DNA from: Actinomadura sp. NBRC 104412
Lineage (GTDB): Bacteria; Actinomycetota; Actinomycetes; Streptosporangiales; Streptosporangiaceae
Assembly (NCBI RefSeq): GCF_030269515.1
Contig: NZ_BSTM01000022.1
Location: 1-64,000, forward strand
Length of the DNA stretch: 64,000 nt
Direction of reading: 5' to 3'
Positions 43,246-52,586 of this stretch are shown one piece after another. Each line of letters begins with the position of its first letter. Positions within the stretch are counted from its first letter, which is position 1. The position numbers and the translations under genes are program-made. Below the pieces are notes generated by a model. That model was not told where the DNA came from. It did no database searches and worked only from the letters and a program-made list of their open reading frames with translations.

Positions 43246-45258
43246 TCATGGTGCCGCCGCGGGGGTGAGCTCGCCTGCGAAATGGCAGGCCGCCATGTGC
43301 CCGCCCGGTCCGTCCCGCAGCGGCGGGTCCTGTTCGCCGCAGATGGTGCGGTCGGGGTGTGTCAGGGGTCCGATGGGGCATCGGTCGCGGAATCGGCAGC
43401 CGACGCGGAGGTCGATCGGCGGGGCGTGCGGCTCGGGCCGCTGCGAACCTGTGGCCGGCGTGCCGGCGGCGGAGGAGATCAGCGTCCGGGTGTAGGGGTG
43501 CCGGGGGCGGCGGAAGACGTCCTCGGCCGGTCCCTGCTCGACGATCCGGCCGAGGTACATGACGGCCAGGTCGTCGGAGACGTGCCGTACGACGGCCAGG
43601 TCGTGCGCCACGAAGACGATGCCCAGCCCGAGCTTCTCGCGGAGGTCGCCGAGCAGGTTGATCACCTGCGCCTGGATGGAGACGTCCAGGGCGGAGACGG
43701 GTTCGTCGGCGATCAGCAGTTCGGGCCCGGCGGCGAGCGCGCGGGCGATGCCGACCCGCTGGCGTTGCCCGCCGGACAGCTCGTCGGGGTAGCGATCCAG
43801 CATCCCGCGGTGCAGGCCGACGAGCTCCATGAGTTCGCCGACGTCCCGATCGCCGTGCCGCAACGGCTCCTTGATGATCTGCCGGATCCGCCATCGTGGG
43901 TTGAGCGATGCGTACGGGTCCTGGAAGACCAGTTGGACGGTCCGGCGCAACCGTGCGGTTTGCTCCCTGGTGGCGGTCCGCCAGTCCCGGCCGGCGACCG
44001 TGAGCCGGCCGGAGCGGGCCGGTGTCAGCCCGACGATCGCGCGGGCGAGGGACGTCTTGCCGCAGCCGGACTCTCCGACCAGCCCGAGGGTGCGGCCGAC
44101 GGAGGCCCGCAGGGAGACGCCGTCCACGGCCGGGCGGCCGACGTGGCGCGCCCGCGAGCGGCGGGATCGGTAGTCCACCACCAGGTCGTCTACGACCACG
44201 ACGGGTTCGTCGCGGGCCGGATCGGGACGTGTCGACCTCGGTGGCGTGGGCGCCGGCGAGGTCAGTTGCCGGTCGGGCTCGTCGATGACCCAGCAGGCCG
44301 ACTGGTGCGAGGGGTCCCCGGTCACCGGGCGCAGCACCGGCTGTTCGCCGCGGCACCGGTCTTGGACGTGGGCGCAGCGGGTCGCGAAGGGGCAACCGGG
44401 GCCGATGGCGGTCAGGTGGGGCGGCTGGCCGGGGATGGCGGGCAGTCGTTCGGAGACCGGCCGGTCGAGGCGGGGCACCGACTGCATCAGGCCGAACGTG
44501 TACGGATGGTGCGGGGTGCCGAGCACGTCGTGGGTCGGCCCGCTCTCGGCGACCCGGCCTCCGTACAGGACGACCATGCGGTCGCAGGTCTGCTCGACGA
44601 GGCCGATGTCGTGCGTGATGAGCAGAACGGCCGTACCGAGTTCGTCGCGCAGCCGTGCGAGCAGCCGCAGGACTTCGGCCTGGATGGTCACGTCCAGGGC
44701 GGTGGTGGGCTCGTCGGCGATGAGCAGCGCGGGGTCGTTGGCGACGGCGGCCGCGATCATCACGCGTTGTCGCATGCCGCCGGAGAACTGGTGCGGGTAG
44801 TCGTCGACCGCGTGCCGGGCGTCGCCGATCCCGACCATCTGGAGCAGTTCCACGGACCGGCGCCTGGCCGCGGCGCGGGACGTGCCGTGCAGGGTCAGCG
44901 CCTCGGTGATCTGGGCACCGACGGTCATCAACGGGTTGAGCGCGGCGAGCGGATCCTGGAACACCATGCCGATGTCCTTGCCGCGGACCCGGCGCATGAC
45001 CTCTTCGCCGGCCTGGGCCAGATCGGTGCCGCGCAGCAGGATCCGTCCGCCGGTGATCTCGGCGATGTCCGGCAGCATGCGGGCTATCGCGAGCGCGGTC
45101 ATGGACTTGCCCGAGCCGGATTCACCGACCATGCCCAGGATCTGCCCAGAGTGCAGGGTGAAGCTCACGTCGTCGACCGCCGTGCCGGAGCCCTCCGGCA
45201 GCGCGAGGCGGATGGTCAGTCCCTGCACGTCCAGCAACGGGCGCGGGTTCTCGGTCAT
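43246..45258 (-). CDS. Dipeptide/oligosaccharide ABC transporter, fused double ATPase (DppD-DppF-like)
   Basis: This 670-residue protein has two complete ABC domains. The first has Walker A GESGSGKS (about 45-52), FSGGMRQRV and LLIADEPTTALD. The second has GESGCGKT, LSGGQRQRV and LLIADEPVSALD. Each is followed by an oligopeptide-type HPYT tail and a Cys-containing loop (CPFATRCAHVQDRC; CRFRDRCPIG). It powers import with the two permeases upstream. In the context of sulfatases and a glycosidase-like protein the ligand is more likely a sulfated saccharide than a peptide. The start overlaps the permease stop. Confidence 0.92.
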   Translation of the reverse strand: MTENPRPLLDVQGLTIRLALPEGSGTAVDDVSFTLHSGQILGMVGESGSGKSMTALAIARMLPDIAEITGGRILLRGTDLAQAGEEVMRRVRGKDIGMVFQDPLAALNPLMTVGAQITEALTLHGTSRAAARRRSVELLQMVGIGDARHAVDDYPHQFSGGMRQRVMIAAAVANDPALLIADEPTTALDVTIQAEVLRLLARLRDELGTAVLLITHDIGLVEQTCDRMVVLYGGRVAESGPTHDVLGTPHHPYTFGLMQSVPRLDRPVSERLPAIPGQPPHLTAIGPGCPFATRCAHVQDRCRGEQPVLRPVTGDPSHQSACWVIDEPDRQLTSPAPTPPRSTRPDPARDEPVVVVDDLVVDYRSRRSRARHVGRPAVDGVSLRASVGRTLGLVGESGCGKTSLARAIVGLTPARSGRLTVAGRDWRTATREQTARLRRTVQLVFQDPYASLNPRWRIRQIIKEPLRHGDRDVGELMELVGLHRGMLDRYPDELSGGQRQRVGIARALAAGPELLIADEPVSALDVSIQAQVINLLGDLREKLGLGIVFVAHDLAVVRHVSDDLAVMYLGRIVEQGPAEDVFRRPRHPYTRTLISSAAGTPATGSQRPEPHAPPIDLRVGCRFRDRCPIGPLTHPDRTICGEQDPPLRDGPGGHMAACHFAGELTPAAAP

Positions 45259-46121
45259 CGGCGCAGCACCGCCTTGTTCAGGGCGTCGGCGATCAGCGTG
45301 CATCCGAGGACGAGCACGAACACGACGATCACCGAGGCGAGTGAGTACATGGGGCTGACGGACAGGTACTGGCTACCGCCGGCGATCATCGAGCCGAGCG
45401 ACGGGCTCGGGGGCTGGATGCCCAGGCCCACCACGCTGAGCCCGCCTTCGATCTGGATCGCCTGGGCGACCGCGACCGCCGCGCGTACCAGCACGGCGTC
45501 GCAGATGTTGGGCAGCATGTGGCCGACCACGATCCGGGCACGGGGCGTGCCGAGCACGCGGGCCGCGCTGACATAGTCGCGGGACAGTTGCCCGAGTGTG
45601 GCCATCCTCGCCTGGCGGCCGAACGCGGGGAGCGCGACGAGCACGATGGTCACCCACACGGCGTTGAATCCGGGGGTCATCGCGATCCCGATCGCCACGC
45701 CCAGCACGACGCCGGGGAAGCCGAGCAGGACGTCGATGAACCGTTGCACCGCGCCGCCGGCGAGGCGGTTGACCACGCTGAGCATGCCGAGGCCGGTGCC
45801 GAGCACCACCGCGATCGGTACGGCGACGAGGGCGAGCAGCAGATCGACGCGGATGCCGCCCAGGACGCGGGCGAGGATGTCCCGTCCGACCTCGTCGGTA
45901 CCCAGCGGATGCTCCCCTCCGGGTGGGGCCAGCGCGTCCGGGCCCTGCTCCAGCGGTCCGTACGGCAGCAGAAGCGGTCCGATCACTCCGGCGAGCGTGA
46001 TCAGCGCGACCAGGCTCAGCCCGGTCAGCCCGCGTGCGGACAGCAGCCCGGCCAGGTAGCGGTTACGGCGCCGGGACGGCCCGGCCGCCGCGACCTGGTC
46101 GAGGACGGGAACGGTGATCAT
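45255..46121 (-). CDS. ABC transporter permease, DppC-like
   Basis: A 288-residue permease with an N-terminal helix, the motif HPLGTDEVGRDILARVLGGIRVDLLLAL typical of DppC/OppC, and an EAA loop (DYVSAARVLGTPRARIVVGHMLPNI). About six membrane segments. Forms a heterodimer with the DppB-like protein. ATGA overlaps at both ends. Confidence 0.92.
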   Translation of the reverse strand: MITVPVLDQVAAAGPSRRRNRYLAGLLSARGLTGLSLVALITLAGVIGPLLLPYGPLEQGPDALAPPGGEHPLGTDEVGRDILARVLGGIRVDLLLALVAVPIAVVLGTGLGMLSVVNRLAGGAVQRFIDVLLGFPGVVLGVAIGIAMTPGFNAVWVTIVLVALPAFGRQARMATLGQLSRDYVSAARVLGTPRARIVVGHMLPNICDAVLVRAAVAVAQAIQIEGGLSVVGLGIQPPSPSLGSMIAGGSQYLSVSPMYSLASVIVVFVLVLGCTLIADALNKAVLRR

Positions 46122-47086
46122 GGAATCGCCTCCTGAAGGTCGATCCGCCGATCGACCCGGGCCATGGACAGCTCGGTGAGCAACTGCATGGCGGCGGCGA
46201 AGGCGACCGAGGCGAGCAGGATGTCCTGCGCCAGCAGGTAGTCGCGCCCCTGCACCGCGCTGACCAGCAGTGAACCGATTCCGGAGCGGGCGAAGATCGC
46301 CTCGACCACGACGGCGCCCGCGAACAGGTCACCGATCCGGATGCCCAGCTCGACGACGGCGGGGCCGATGCTGTTGGGCAGGACGTGACGGAGCAGGACC
46401 CGCCGCCGGGAAGCGCCCTTGGCCTTGGCCGTGCGGGCGAACTCCTCCCGGTGCGCCCTGCGCATCTCGGTGGCCAGCAGGCGGGCGATCACCGCCGAGC
46501 CGGGCAGCGCGACGGCGACGGCCGGCATGATCACGTACTGGATGCCGATCGCCGGATCCGAGAACAGGCCGGCCTGCCCGCCCGCGGGCAGAAGCCGCAA
46601 CGTCACCGCCAACACGAAGATCATGACGATGGAGGAGACGAACGGCGGCGTGGACAGCGCCGCGGTCGAGACCGCGTCGACCAGATTGCGGACCGTCCGG
46701 GACCGGGAGCCCGCCGCGGCGACACCCAGCACCAGGCCGAGCACCACCATGACGACGGTGGCGGTGAGGGTCAGCTGCACGGTCGGGCCGGCGCGTTGCA
46801 CGAGCAGGCCGGAGATGGGTTGCCGGAAGGTGTAGGAGCTGCCGGGGTCGCCGGTCAGCAGCCCGGACAGCCACTGCCAGTACTGCGCGGGCAGTGAACG
46901 GTCCAGGCCCAGCTCGTGCCGGATTGCCGCCACCTGCGCGGGGGTGGCGTCCTGCCCGGCGAGGATGGTCGCCGGATCACCGGGTGCCAGGCGTAGCAGT
47001 GCGAAGATCGCCAGCGACGCCAGCACCAGGACCAGCAGGGTCGTGGCCAGCCGCCGCGCGACATAAGGCATGCCCGCCGCCCTCAC
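46118..47086 (-). CDS. ABC transporter permease, DppB-like
   Basis: The 322-residue DppB/OppB-type permease has RRLATTLLVLVLASLAIFALLRLAPGDPA at the start, the segment GLDRSLPAQYWQWLSGLLTGDPGSSY and an EAA loop (EFARTAKAKGASRRRVLLRHVLPNSI). GTG at 47086 overlaps the sulfatase stop (GTGA); an ATG at 47071 gives a more conventional N-terminus. The direct coupling with the sulfatase supports a joint role. Confidence 0.9.
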   Translation of the reverse strand: MRAAGMPYVARRLATTLLVLVLASLAIFALLRLAPGDPATILAGQDATPAQVAAIRHELGLDRSLPAQYWQWLSGLLTGDPGSSYTFRQPISGLLVQRAGPTVQLTLTATVVMVVLGLVLGVAAAGSRSRTVRNLVDAVSTAALSTPPFVSSIVMIFVLAVTLRLLPAGGQAGLFSDPAIGIQYVIMPAVAVALPGSAVIARLLATEMRRAHREEFARTAKAKGASRRRVLLRHVLPNSIGPAVVELGIRIGDLFAGAVVVEAIFARSGIGSLLVSAVQGRDYLLAQDILLASVAFAAAMQLLTELSMARVDRRIDLQEAIP

Positions 47087-48684
47087 AGGCCCGCGACCGG
47101 GAGGCCGCGACGGGTCTTCTCGGCATACAGCCGCAGGATCCGGTCACGGGGGATGACACCGACGCGGCGCGCCCACCGGTCGTACTCGGCCGCGAGCTCG
47201 GCGACCAGCTCCGGGTGCCGTCCGGCGAGGTCGGTCAGCTCGGAACGATCGACGTGCATGTCGTACAGCTCCCACGAGCCCGGGTACTCGCTGACCAGCT
47301 TCCACCGCCCGCGCCGCACGGCCGCGTTGCCGATGTGCTCCCAGAACAGGGTCGCGTCCGCCGCCTTCTCGCCTCGCAGCGCGGGCACCATGCTGCGGCC
47401 CTCAAGAGGCGCCACCTCCCGGCCCATGCGCCGCGCCGGGTAGCCGACGCCGGTGGCCGCGAGCAAGGTGGGCAGGACGTCGGTGAGCTGGAACGGCGTA
47501 TGGACGATGCTCCCGCCGCTCAGACCGGCGGGCCAGTGGACGATGAACGGGGTCGCGATGCCGCCCTCATGGACCCACCGTTTGTAGAACCGGAACGGGG
47601 TGTTGGACAGGTTGGCCCAGGCCCGGCCGTAGCTGGCGTAGGTGTCCTCGGGGCCGGGGTCGATGCTCGGATCGTTGCCGATACGCAGCTCGGCGCCGTC
47701 ACGTGTCGCGGCAGGCACCATGTGCCGCTTGCCGCGGAACACCTCAGGGTCGCCCTGCGGAAGCTCCTCGGCGCACCCCCCGTTGTCGGACAGGAACACC
47801 ACGAGCGTGTCGTCCAGCACCCTGGAGGCGTCGAGCTGGTCGAGGATACGGCCGATGCCCCGGTCCATCCGCTCGACCTGGGCCGCGTACACCTGCATGC
47901 GGCGCGCCTGCCACGCCTTGTCCGGCGCCTCCGCCCACGGCGGCTGGGTGGGATCTCGCCGCGACAGTGGTGACTCCGTGCCGAGCAGCTCTTCCGTGCG
48001 GAGCCGGTCCAGGCGCCGTTCGCGGAGCTCGTCCCACCCGGCGTCGTAGACACCGTCGTACGCGGCGACGTCGGACTCGGGGGCGTGCAGCGGCCAGTGC
48101 GGCGCGGTGTAGGAAACGTAGGCGAAGAACGGACGCGCCGACGCGGCCTGGGTGCGGATGAACTCCACTGCGTGGTCGGAGATGGCGTCGGTGTAGAAGA
48201 ACCCGGAGCGGCGGCTCTCGGCGCTCGCGTCCTTCTCACCGCGCCGTAGGGTCGCAGGGTCGTAGTAACTACCGCAGCCGCTGATGGTTCCGAAGAATTC
48301 GGCGAACCCGCGCCGCGTCGGCCAGGACGGCGCGGGCTCCCACAGGTCCGCGCTCAGATGCCACTTGCCGGAAAGGCAGGTGGCGTACCCGGCGTCGCCG
48401 AACACCTCCGCCGCGGTCACGCATCGCTCGTTGAGGCTGCCGGGATACCCGCCGGGGCCGTCGTCGTTGGCCAGGATGCCGATGCCGGTCTGATGTGGAT
48501 GCAGCCCGGTGAGCAGGGACGCACGAGAAGGGCTGCATCGCGCCGTGTTGTAGAACTGCGACATGCGCACCCCGGCGCGTCCCAGCCGGTCCAGGTTCGG
48601 GGTACGGATCTCACCGCCGTAGCAGCCGATGTCGGAATACCCCAGATCGTCCGCGAGGATCAAGACGATGTTCGGCTGCCTCAT
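47083..48684 (-). CDS. Sulfatase (formylglycine type), cytoplasmic
   Basis: This 533-residue arylsulfatase-superfamily enzyme has metal ligands in LILADDLGYSDIG (Asp11-Asp12) and the formylglycine signature with Cys50 in CSPSRASLLTG. A downstream catalytic Lys/His region includes SGKWHL, and the metal-binding segment is VFLSDNGG. It removes sulfate from an ester, probably on a sugar. The N-terminus begins at the catalytic core with no signal peptide, so it acts in the cytoplasm. It needs an FGE to mature Cys50; one is encoded in the same run of genes. ATGA overlaps with both neighbours. Confidence 0.92.
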   Translation of the reverse strand: MRQPNIVLILADDLGYSDIGCYGGEIRTPNLDRLGRAGVRMSQFYNTARCSPSRASLLTGLHPHQTGIGILANDDGPGGYPGSLNERCVTAAEVFGDAGYATCLSGKWHLSADLWEPAPSWPTRRGFAEFFGTISGCGSYYDPATLRRGEKDASAESRRSGFFYTDAISDHAVEFIRTQAASARPFFAYVSYTAPHWPLHAPESDVAAYDGVYDAGWDELRERRLDRLRTEELLGTESPLSRRDPTQPPWAEAPDKAWQARRMQVYAAQVERMDRGIGRILDQLDASRVLDDTLVVFLSDNGGCAEELPQGDPEVFRGKRHMVPAATRDGAELRIGNDPSIDPGPEDTYASYGRAWANLSNTPFRFYKRWVHEGGIATPFIVHWPAGLSGGSIVHTPFQLTDVLPTLLAATGVGYPARRMGREVAPLEGRSMVPALRGEKAADATLFWEHIGNAAVRRGRWKLVSEYPGSWELYDMHVDRSELTDLAGRHPELVAELAAEYDRWARRVGVIPRDRILRLYAEKTRRGLPVAGL

Positions 48685-50036
48685 GGTGCCCGCTCCACCA
48701 TGACGTCGGATCGGTACGTGTCGTACAGCGGGTCGTCGGTGCCGGCCAAGGTGTCGGCAAGGCGCGTCCTGAGCTCGGCGATGTCCCCGTCACGGGAGGC
48801 GTCGGCGATGAGGTTGGTCAGCCCGTGCGGATCGTCCGCCAGGTCGTAGAACTCCTCCGGCGCGCGGCGCAGGTAGAAGTCGGTGCGGGCCAGAACGGCC
48901 GGGTCGTGTTCGGCGTTCTGAAGCATGGCGGCCCACGTGCGGCCGCTCATGTTCTCCGCGCGGTAGCGAGGAACGCCGTCGCTCCAGTGGTTCCAGATGT
49001 AGCCGAAGCGGGAGGTCTGGATGGCGCGCATCTCGAAGCGCTCCTTCGCCGATGTCTCGTGGAACGTCGTCACGATGTGGTCGCGTCCCGGCTCATGCCC
49101 GCCCTCAAGGAGCGGGACGATCGAGCGGCCGTCGATATCGCCCGGCGGCGCGACGCCTGCCGCCTCGCACACGGTGGGGAACAGGTCCAGCCCGCTGACG
49201 AAGTGCCGGGCGTCCACCGAGGACGGCCGGGCACGGCCGGGCCAGCGCACCACCAGAGGCGTTCGGGTGCTCTGCAGGTAGCAGTTCGCCTTCGCGTAGG
49301 GGAAGGCCATCCCGTTGTCCGACAGGAACACCACGAGCGTCCGGTCGCGTTCGCCGGAGCCGTCGAGGACCGTCAGGAGGGCGTCGACCACGTCGTCGCA
49401 GCGGCGCGCCGACCCGTGGTACTCGGCGATCTCCAGCCGGACGCCGGGCAGGTCGGGCAGGAAGCCCGGAACGTCCACGTCGTCGGGTCCGAAGGTCTTG
49501 GACGGCGCCGGGATGCGCTCCCGCGTCTCCTCGGCGAACATCTCGCGTTCCTGGTCGCTGCCGTGGAACGGCCGGTGCGGGTCGTGTGCGTTGGCCATCA
49601 GGAACCACGGCCGTCCCCGGGCCATGAACCCGGCCGCGGCCGAGGCATAGGCCGCCGGATCGCGGCCGGCGCCGAGTTCGTCCCGCGTACGCACGAGCTC
49701 CCAGCCGAACCGGTCCACCGGCTGGAGATGCTCGACCTTGCCCAGGATCCCGCACCGATATCCGGCGTCGCGCAGCAGGTCGGTGAGAACCGGCACGCCC
49801 GGCCGGATCGGCCCGAACCCCTCGGCGCCGTTGCGGTGCGGCCACAGGCCGGTGATGAGCGCCGACCTGCTCGGCTGGCAGACGGCGATGGGCACATGTG
49901 CCTTCTCGAAGCGCATGCCCTGCCCGGCCAGCCGATCGATCGCCGGGGTCGCCGCCGGATGCCCGCCGAAGCAGCCCGGTGTGTCGGCGGACATGTCGTC
50001 GGCGGTGATGAGCAGGATGTTCATGCCTCCGGTCAC
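48681..50036 (-). CDS. Sulfatase (formylglycine type), cytoplasmic
   Basis: The 451-residue enzyme has ITADDMSADTPG for metal binding and the Cys-type signature CQPSRSALITG (Cys53). GILGKVEHL supplies the active-site Lys, and VFLSDNGMA the later metal ligands. It resembles the heparan N-sulfatase/choline-sulfatase-like branches more than the neighbour does, so the two probably act on different sulfate positions. No signal peptide. GTG at 50036 overlaps the binding-protein stop (GTGA); an ATG four codons on lies right behind GGAGG. Confidence 0.9.
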   Translation of the reverse strand: MTGGMNILLITADDMSADTPGCFGGHPAATPAIDRLAGQGMRFEKAHVPIAVCQPSRSALITGLWPHRNGAEGFGPIRPGVPVLTDLLRDAGYRCGILGKVEHLQPVDRFGWELVRTRDELGAGRDPAAYASAAAGFMARGRPWFLMANAHDPHRPFHGSDQEREMFAEETRERIPAPSKTFGPDDVDVPGFLPDLPGVRLEIAEYHGSARRCDDVVDALLTVLDGSGERDRTLVVFLSDNGMAFPYAKANCYLQSTRTPLVVRWPGRARPSSVDARHFVSGLDLFPTVCEAAGVAPPGDIDGRSIVPLLEGGHEPGRDHIVTTFHETSAKERFEMRAIQTSRFGYIWNHWSDGVPRYRAENMSGRTWAAMLQNAEHDPAVLARTDFYLRRAPEEFYDLADDPHGLTNLIADASRDGDIAELRTRLADTLAGTDDPLYDTYRSDVMVERAP

Positions 50037-51583
50037 GCCGCCCTCACCGCGGCCAGGTCGAGATCGGAGGTTCCCGTGGTGGTGACACCGGACAGCGGCT
50101 TGCGCACGACGGCGACGTAGTAGCCGTGCACGAGCGTGAGATGGAACGCCTGATCGAGGACGTAGTCCATGTACGCGCGGTTGGCGGCCGCCCGCGCCTG
50201 GTCCGTCGAGGCGTTCACGACCGAGCCCGCCAGCTTGGCGTACGCCGGGTCGGTGACGTGCGAGCTGTTGCCCTTGACCTTGAACGGCGGGTTGCCGAGC
50301 GCCAGGGTCGCGATGGAGATCGAGGCCAGGTCCACCGGGCCGATCCACAGGCCGCGGATCGCCGCCTTCTGCACCTGCCCCTGGTAGGCGGCGGCGTCCA
50401 ACGCGGTCGGCGTCACCTTCAGCCCGGCGCCCTCCAGGTTGTACTGGACGATGTTGAGGATCTCCATGGCCGTCTTGTTGTTGCCGTTGGCCACGATCGG
50501 GACGGTCTTGCCGACCGCGCCGGCGGCGTGGAGAAGCTGCCATGCCTTGACGGGATCGTGCGAGTAGCGGGTGTTGTCGGCCGTGGTGAGCCCGGGGAAG
50601 GTGTCCAGCGCGGGCAGGCAGCTCGCCGTGCCGAATCCCGAGAAGACCTGGCGGGCGATCCGCTCCCGGTCGACGGCCCACGCGATGGCCTGGCGCACCC
50701 GGACGTCGGTGAACGGCGGCACCGAGACGTTGACGCCCAGGTACCAGTCGGTGAAGGTCGGCGCGGTCGAGAAGACCTCGTACCGATCGTCCTTGGCGAA
50801 GAGCGCCGCGTCGCGCGGGATCATCTGGTACGCGGCGTCGATCTCATCGGCGCGCAGCGCCGCGGTGAGCGCCTGCGCCTGGGTGAAGACCCGCAGTGTC
50901 ACCGATTCCGGGTACGGCCGGCCGGACTTCCAGTAGTGCGGGTTCCTGGTGAGCTCGACGCGGTTGCCGGGGGTCCAGGACTTCCAGGCGAACGGCCCGG
51001 TGCCCACGACCTGCTTGGCGGTCTTGACGCCGCTGATGGTGCGGGCGTCCACCAGTGGTGTGACCAGAAGCAGGTCGAGGAAGTTGGCGATCGGGGAGGT
51101 GAGGGTGAAGGTCACCTCGTGGTCCCCGGTCTGGTCGACGCTCTTGAGGTGGCCGGCGATCGCGGCGACCTGCGACCCGTTGGCGGGATCGGCCGCGGTC
51201 CTGATCGCGAACTGGACGTCCTTGGGCCCGAACGGGCGCCCGTCGTGGAATCTGACATTGTCGCGCAGTGTGACGGTGAGCTTGGTCCGGTCGGTGTTCC
51301 ACCTCCAGGAGGTGGCGACGCGCGGCACGATCTCCCGGGACCGGCGGTCGAGCCCGACGAGGGTGTCGAACACCAGTGAGCGCACCGGGAAGTTGACCGC
51401 GACCTGGCGGAGCAGGTTCGCCGGGACGATGTCGGCGGGGATCCCCACGGTCAGCCGCTCGGCCGACGCCGGGCCGCCGCCGGCGGCCCGGCTGCATCCG
51501 GCCACCGCCAGCGCCAGGGCGGCGAGCGAACCCGACAGGACGGCGCGTCTGGAGGCATCGGACGACACGTCGGTCACATGCAT
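50033..51583 (-). CDS. ABC transporter substrate-binding protein, SBP_bac_5 family lipoprotein
   Basis: The 516-residue protein has a twin-arginine-like start (SRRAVLSGSLAALALAVAGC) that ends in a lipobox, so it may be Tat-exported and lipidated. The mature part is a family 5 binding protein (LVFDTLVGLDRRSREIVPRVATSW, TVTLRDNVRFHDGRPFGPKDV, VVGTGPFAWKSW). This family binds peptides but also oligosaccharides and nickel. TGGAG precedes the ATG by 6 nt. Together with the Dpp-like permeases and ATPase it forms one importer. Confidence 0.92.
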   Translation of the reverse strand: MHVTDVSSDASRRAVLSGSLAALALAVAGCSRAAGGGPASAERLTVGIPADIVPANLLRQVAVNFPVRSLVFDTLVGLDRRSREIVPRVATSWRWNTDRTKLTVTLRDNVRFHDGRPFGPKDVQFAIRTAADPANGSQVAAIAGHLKSVDQTGDHEVTFTLTSPIANFLDLLLVTPLVDARTISGVKTAKQVVGTGPFAWKSWTPGNRVELTRNPHYWKSGRPYPESVTLRVFTQAQALTAALRADEIDAAYQMIPRDAALFAKDDRYEVFSTAPTFTDWYLGVNVSVPPFTDVRVRQAIAWAVDRERIARQVFSGFGTASCLPALDTFPGLTTADNTRYSHDPVKAWQLLHAAGAVGKTVPIVANGNNKTAMEILNIVQYNLEGAGLKVTPTALDAAAYQGQVQKAAIRGLWIGPVDLASISIATLALGNPPFKVKGNSSHVTDPAYAKLAGSVVNASTDQARAAANRAYMDYVLDQAFHLTLVHGYYVAVVRKPLSGVTTTGTSDLDLAAVRAA

Positions 51584-51629
51584 GATCGGCTCCAATCGTT
51601 GCGGTCGGGGGAGGGGGGCAGACCGCCGG

Positions 51630-52586
51630 TCAGACTGCCGGTGTCTTGGCCAGACGTAGCTCGTGAGCCCCATCGGCACGGGTGAGCTCGTAGTAGAGCC
51701 ACCACTGCCCGTCGAGAAGAAGCACCTCCATATACCGGACCGAACCGGTCCGCCAGGGCGATGCCAGCCATGCCTGGGTGTGGGTGACGCGCCGCCAGTT
51801 GTGCAGGTCGCCGGAGACAGCGATGCCGCAGCGTTCCTCATAGTTCTCGGTGTGGCTCGCGGACCCGTCGTAGAAGCCGACCCAGCCGCCCGGGGTCGGG
51901 ACGACGGAGTTGAGCCGGGCCTGGTACCGGTCCCAGCCCTCCCCGACGGCGAGGGCCTGGCCGTGCCAGCGGAAGCTGACGCCGTCCACGCTGGTGGCCA
52001 GACCGGTGGGGTGGGTGGTGACCCCGACGTTGTAGATGTCGGCTGTGGCGTGCGCGTCCAGGCCGAGGTCAGAGCACGCCGCGGCATAGCTCGCGAACAG
52101 GTACGTGACCGGGCCGACGCGCACCACGTAGGGGTCCTTGACACCTTCCGTACCGGTGGACTCCGCGGTCAGCACCGGCTCGATCTCGGCGACATCGAAT
52201 TCCGACGGGCTACCGGCGGTCATCGCGTCGATGCGCCACCGCTTGTCCGCCGGGTCGACGTAGGAGACGAACAGCCGGTACCGGTCATCGTCGGTGGCGG
52301 TCAGGCAGAACCGCTCCATCGACGAGGTCCCTAACTCGTCCTTGTGCACCGACCAGACGTCGGTGAAGTTCTGCCCGTCGTCGCTGACCGCGACCGCACA
52401 TCGCCAACCGCGCTCGTCGGTCGCGCCACGAGGACGCCGCTGGCGGTAGGTGAGCCAAAACCGGCCGCGCTCATACAGCACGCTGGGGCAGCCGACCCAG
52501 TACCCGGCCTCCGGACGTTCCGGGGACAGCACCACGGTGCCGGAGGTGGGGTCCGGGATGGGCAGCGGAGCATAACGACGGGTCAC
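51630..52586 (-). CDS. Five-bladed-propeller glycosidase-like protein
   Basis: This 318-residue protein looks like a GH43/GH32/GH130-type propeller: YWVGCPSVLYERGRFWLTYRQRR, then TEGVKDPYVVRVGPVTYLFASY and the repeated W-x-G-F-Y-D-G style blades. The DPYV acid is a candidate catalytic residue. No signal peptide, so cytoplasmic. I cannot assign a family or bond specificity. GTG at 52586 overlaps the ROK stop. Its place among sulfatases suggests it cleaves the desulfated or sulfated oligosaccharide. Confidence 0.68.
   Translation of the reverse strand: MTRRYAPLPIPDPTSGTVVLSPERPEAGYWVGCPSVLYERGRFWLTYRQRRPRGATDERGWRCAVAVSDDGQNFTDVWSVHKDELGTSSMERFCLTATDDDRYRLFVSYVDPADKRWRIDAMTAGSPSEFDVAEIEPVLTAESTGTEGVKDPYVVRVGPVTYLFASYAAACSDLGLDAHATADIYNVGVTTHPTGLATSVDGVSFRWHGQALAVGEGWDRYQARLNSVVPTPGGWVGFYDGSASHTENYEERCGIAVSGDLHNWRRVTHTQAWLASPWRTGSVRYMEVLLLDGQWWLYYELTRADGAHELRLAKTPAV

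Noticed and set aside
51630..51640. GTCAGACTG near the end of the glycosidase-like gene as a GntR site
   Set aside because: Only the core matches, it is at a gene end rather than a promoter, and a nearby CCGGC[AG]GTCTG direct repeat explains it.
50033..52144. A 703-residue frame including the binding protein
   Set aside because: The first part shadows the propeller gene; the lipoprotein signal starts at 51583.
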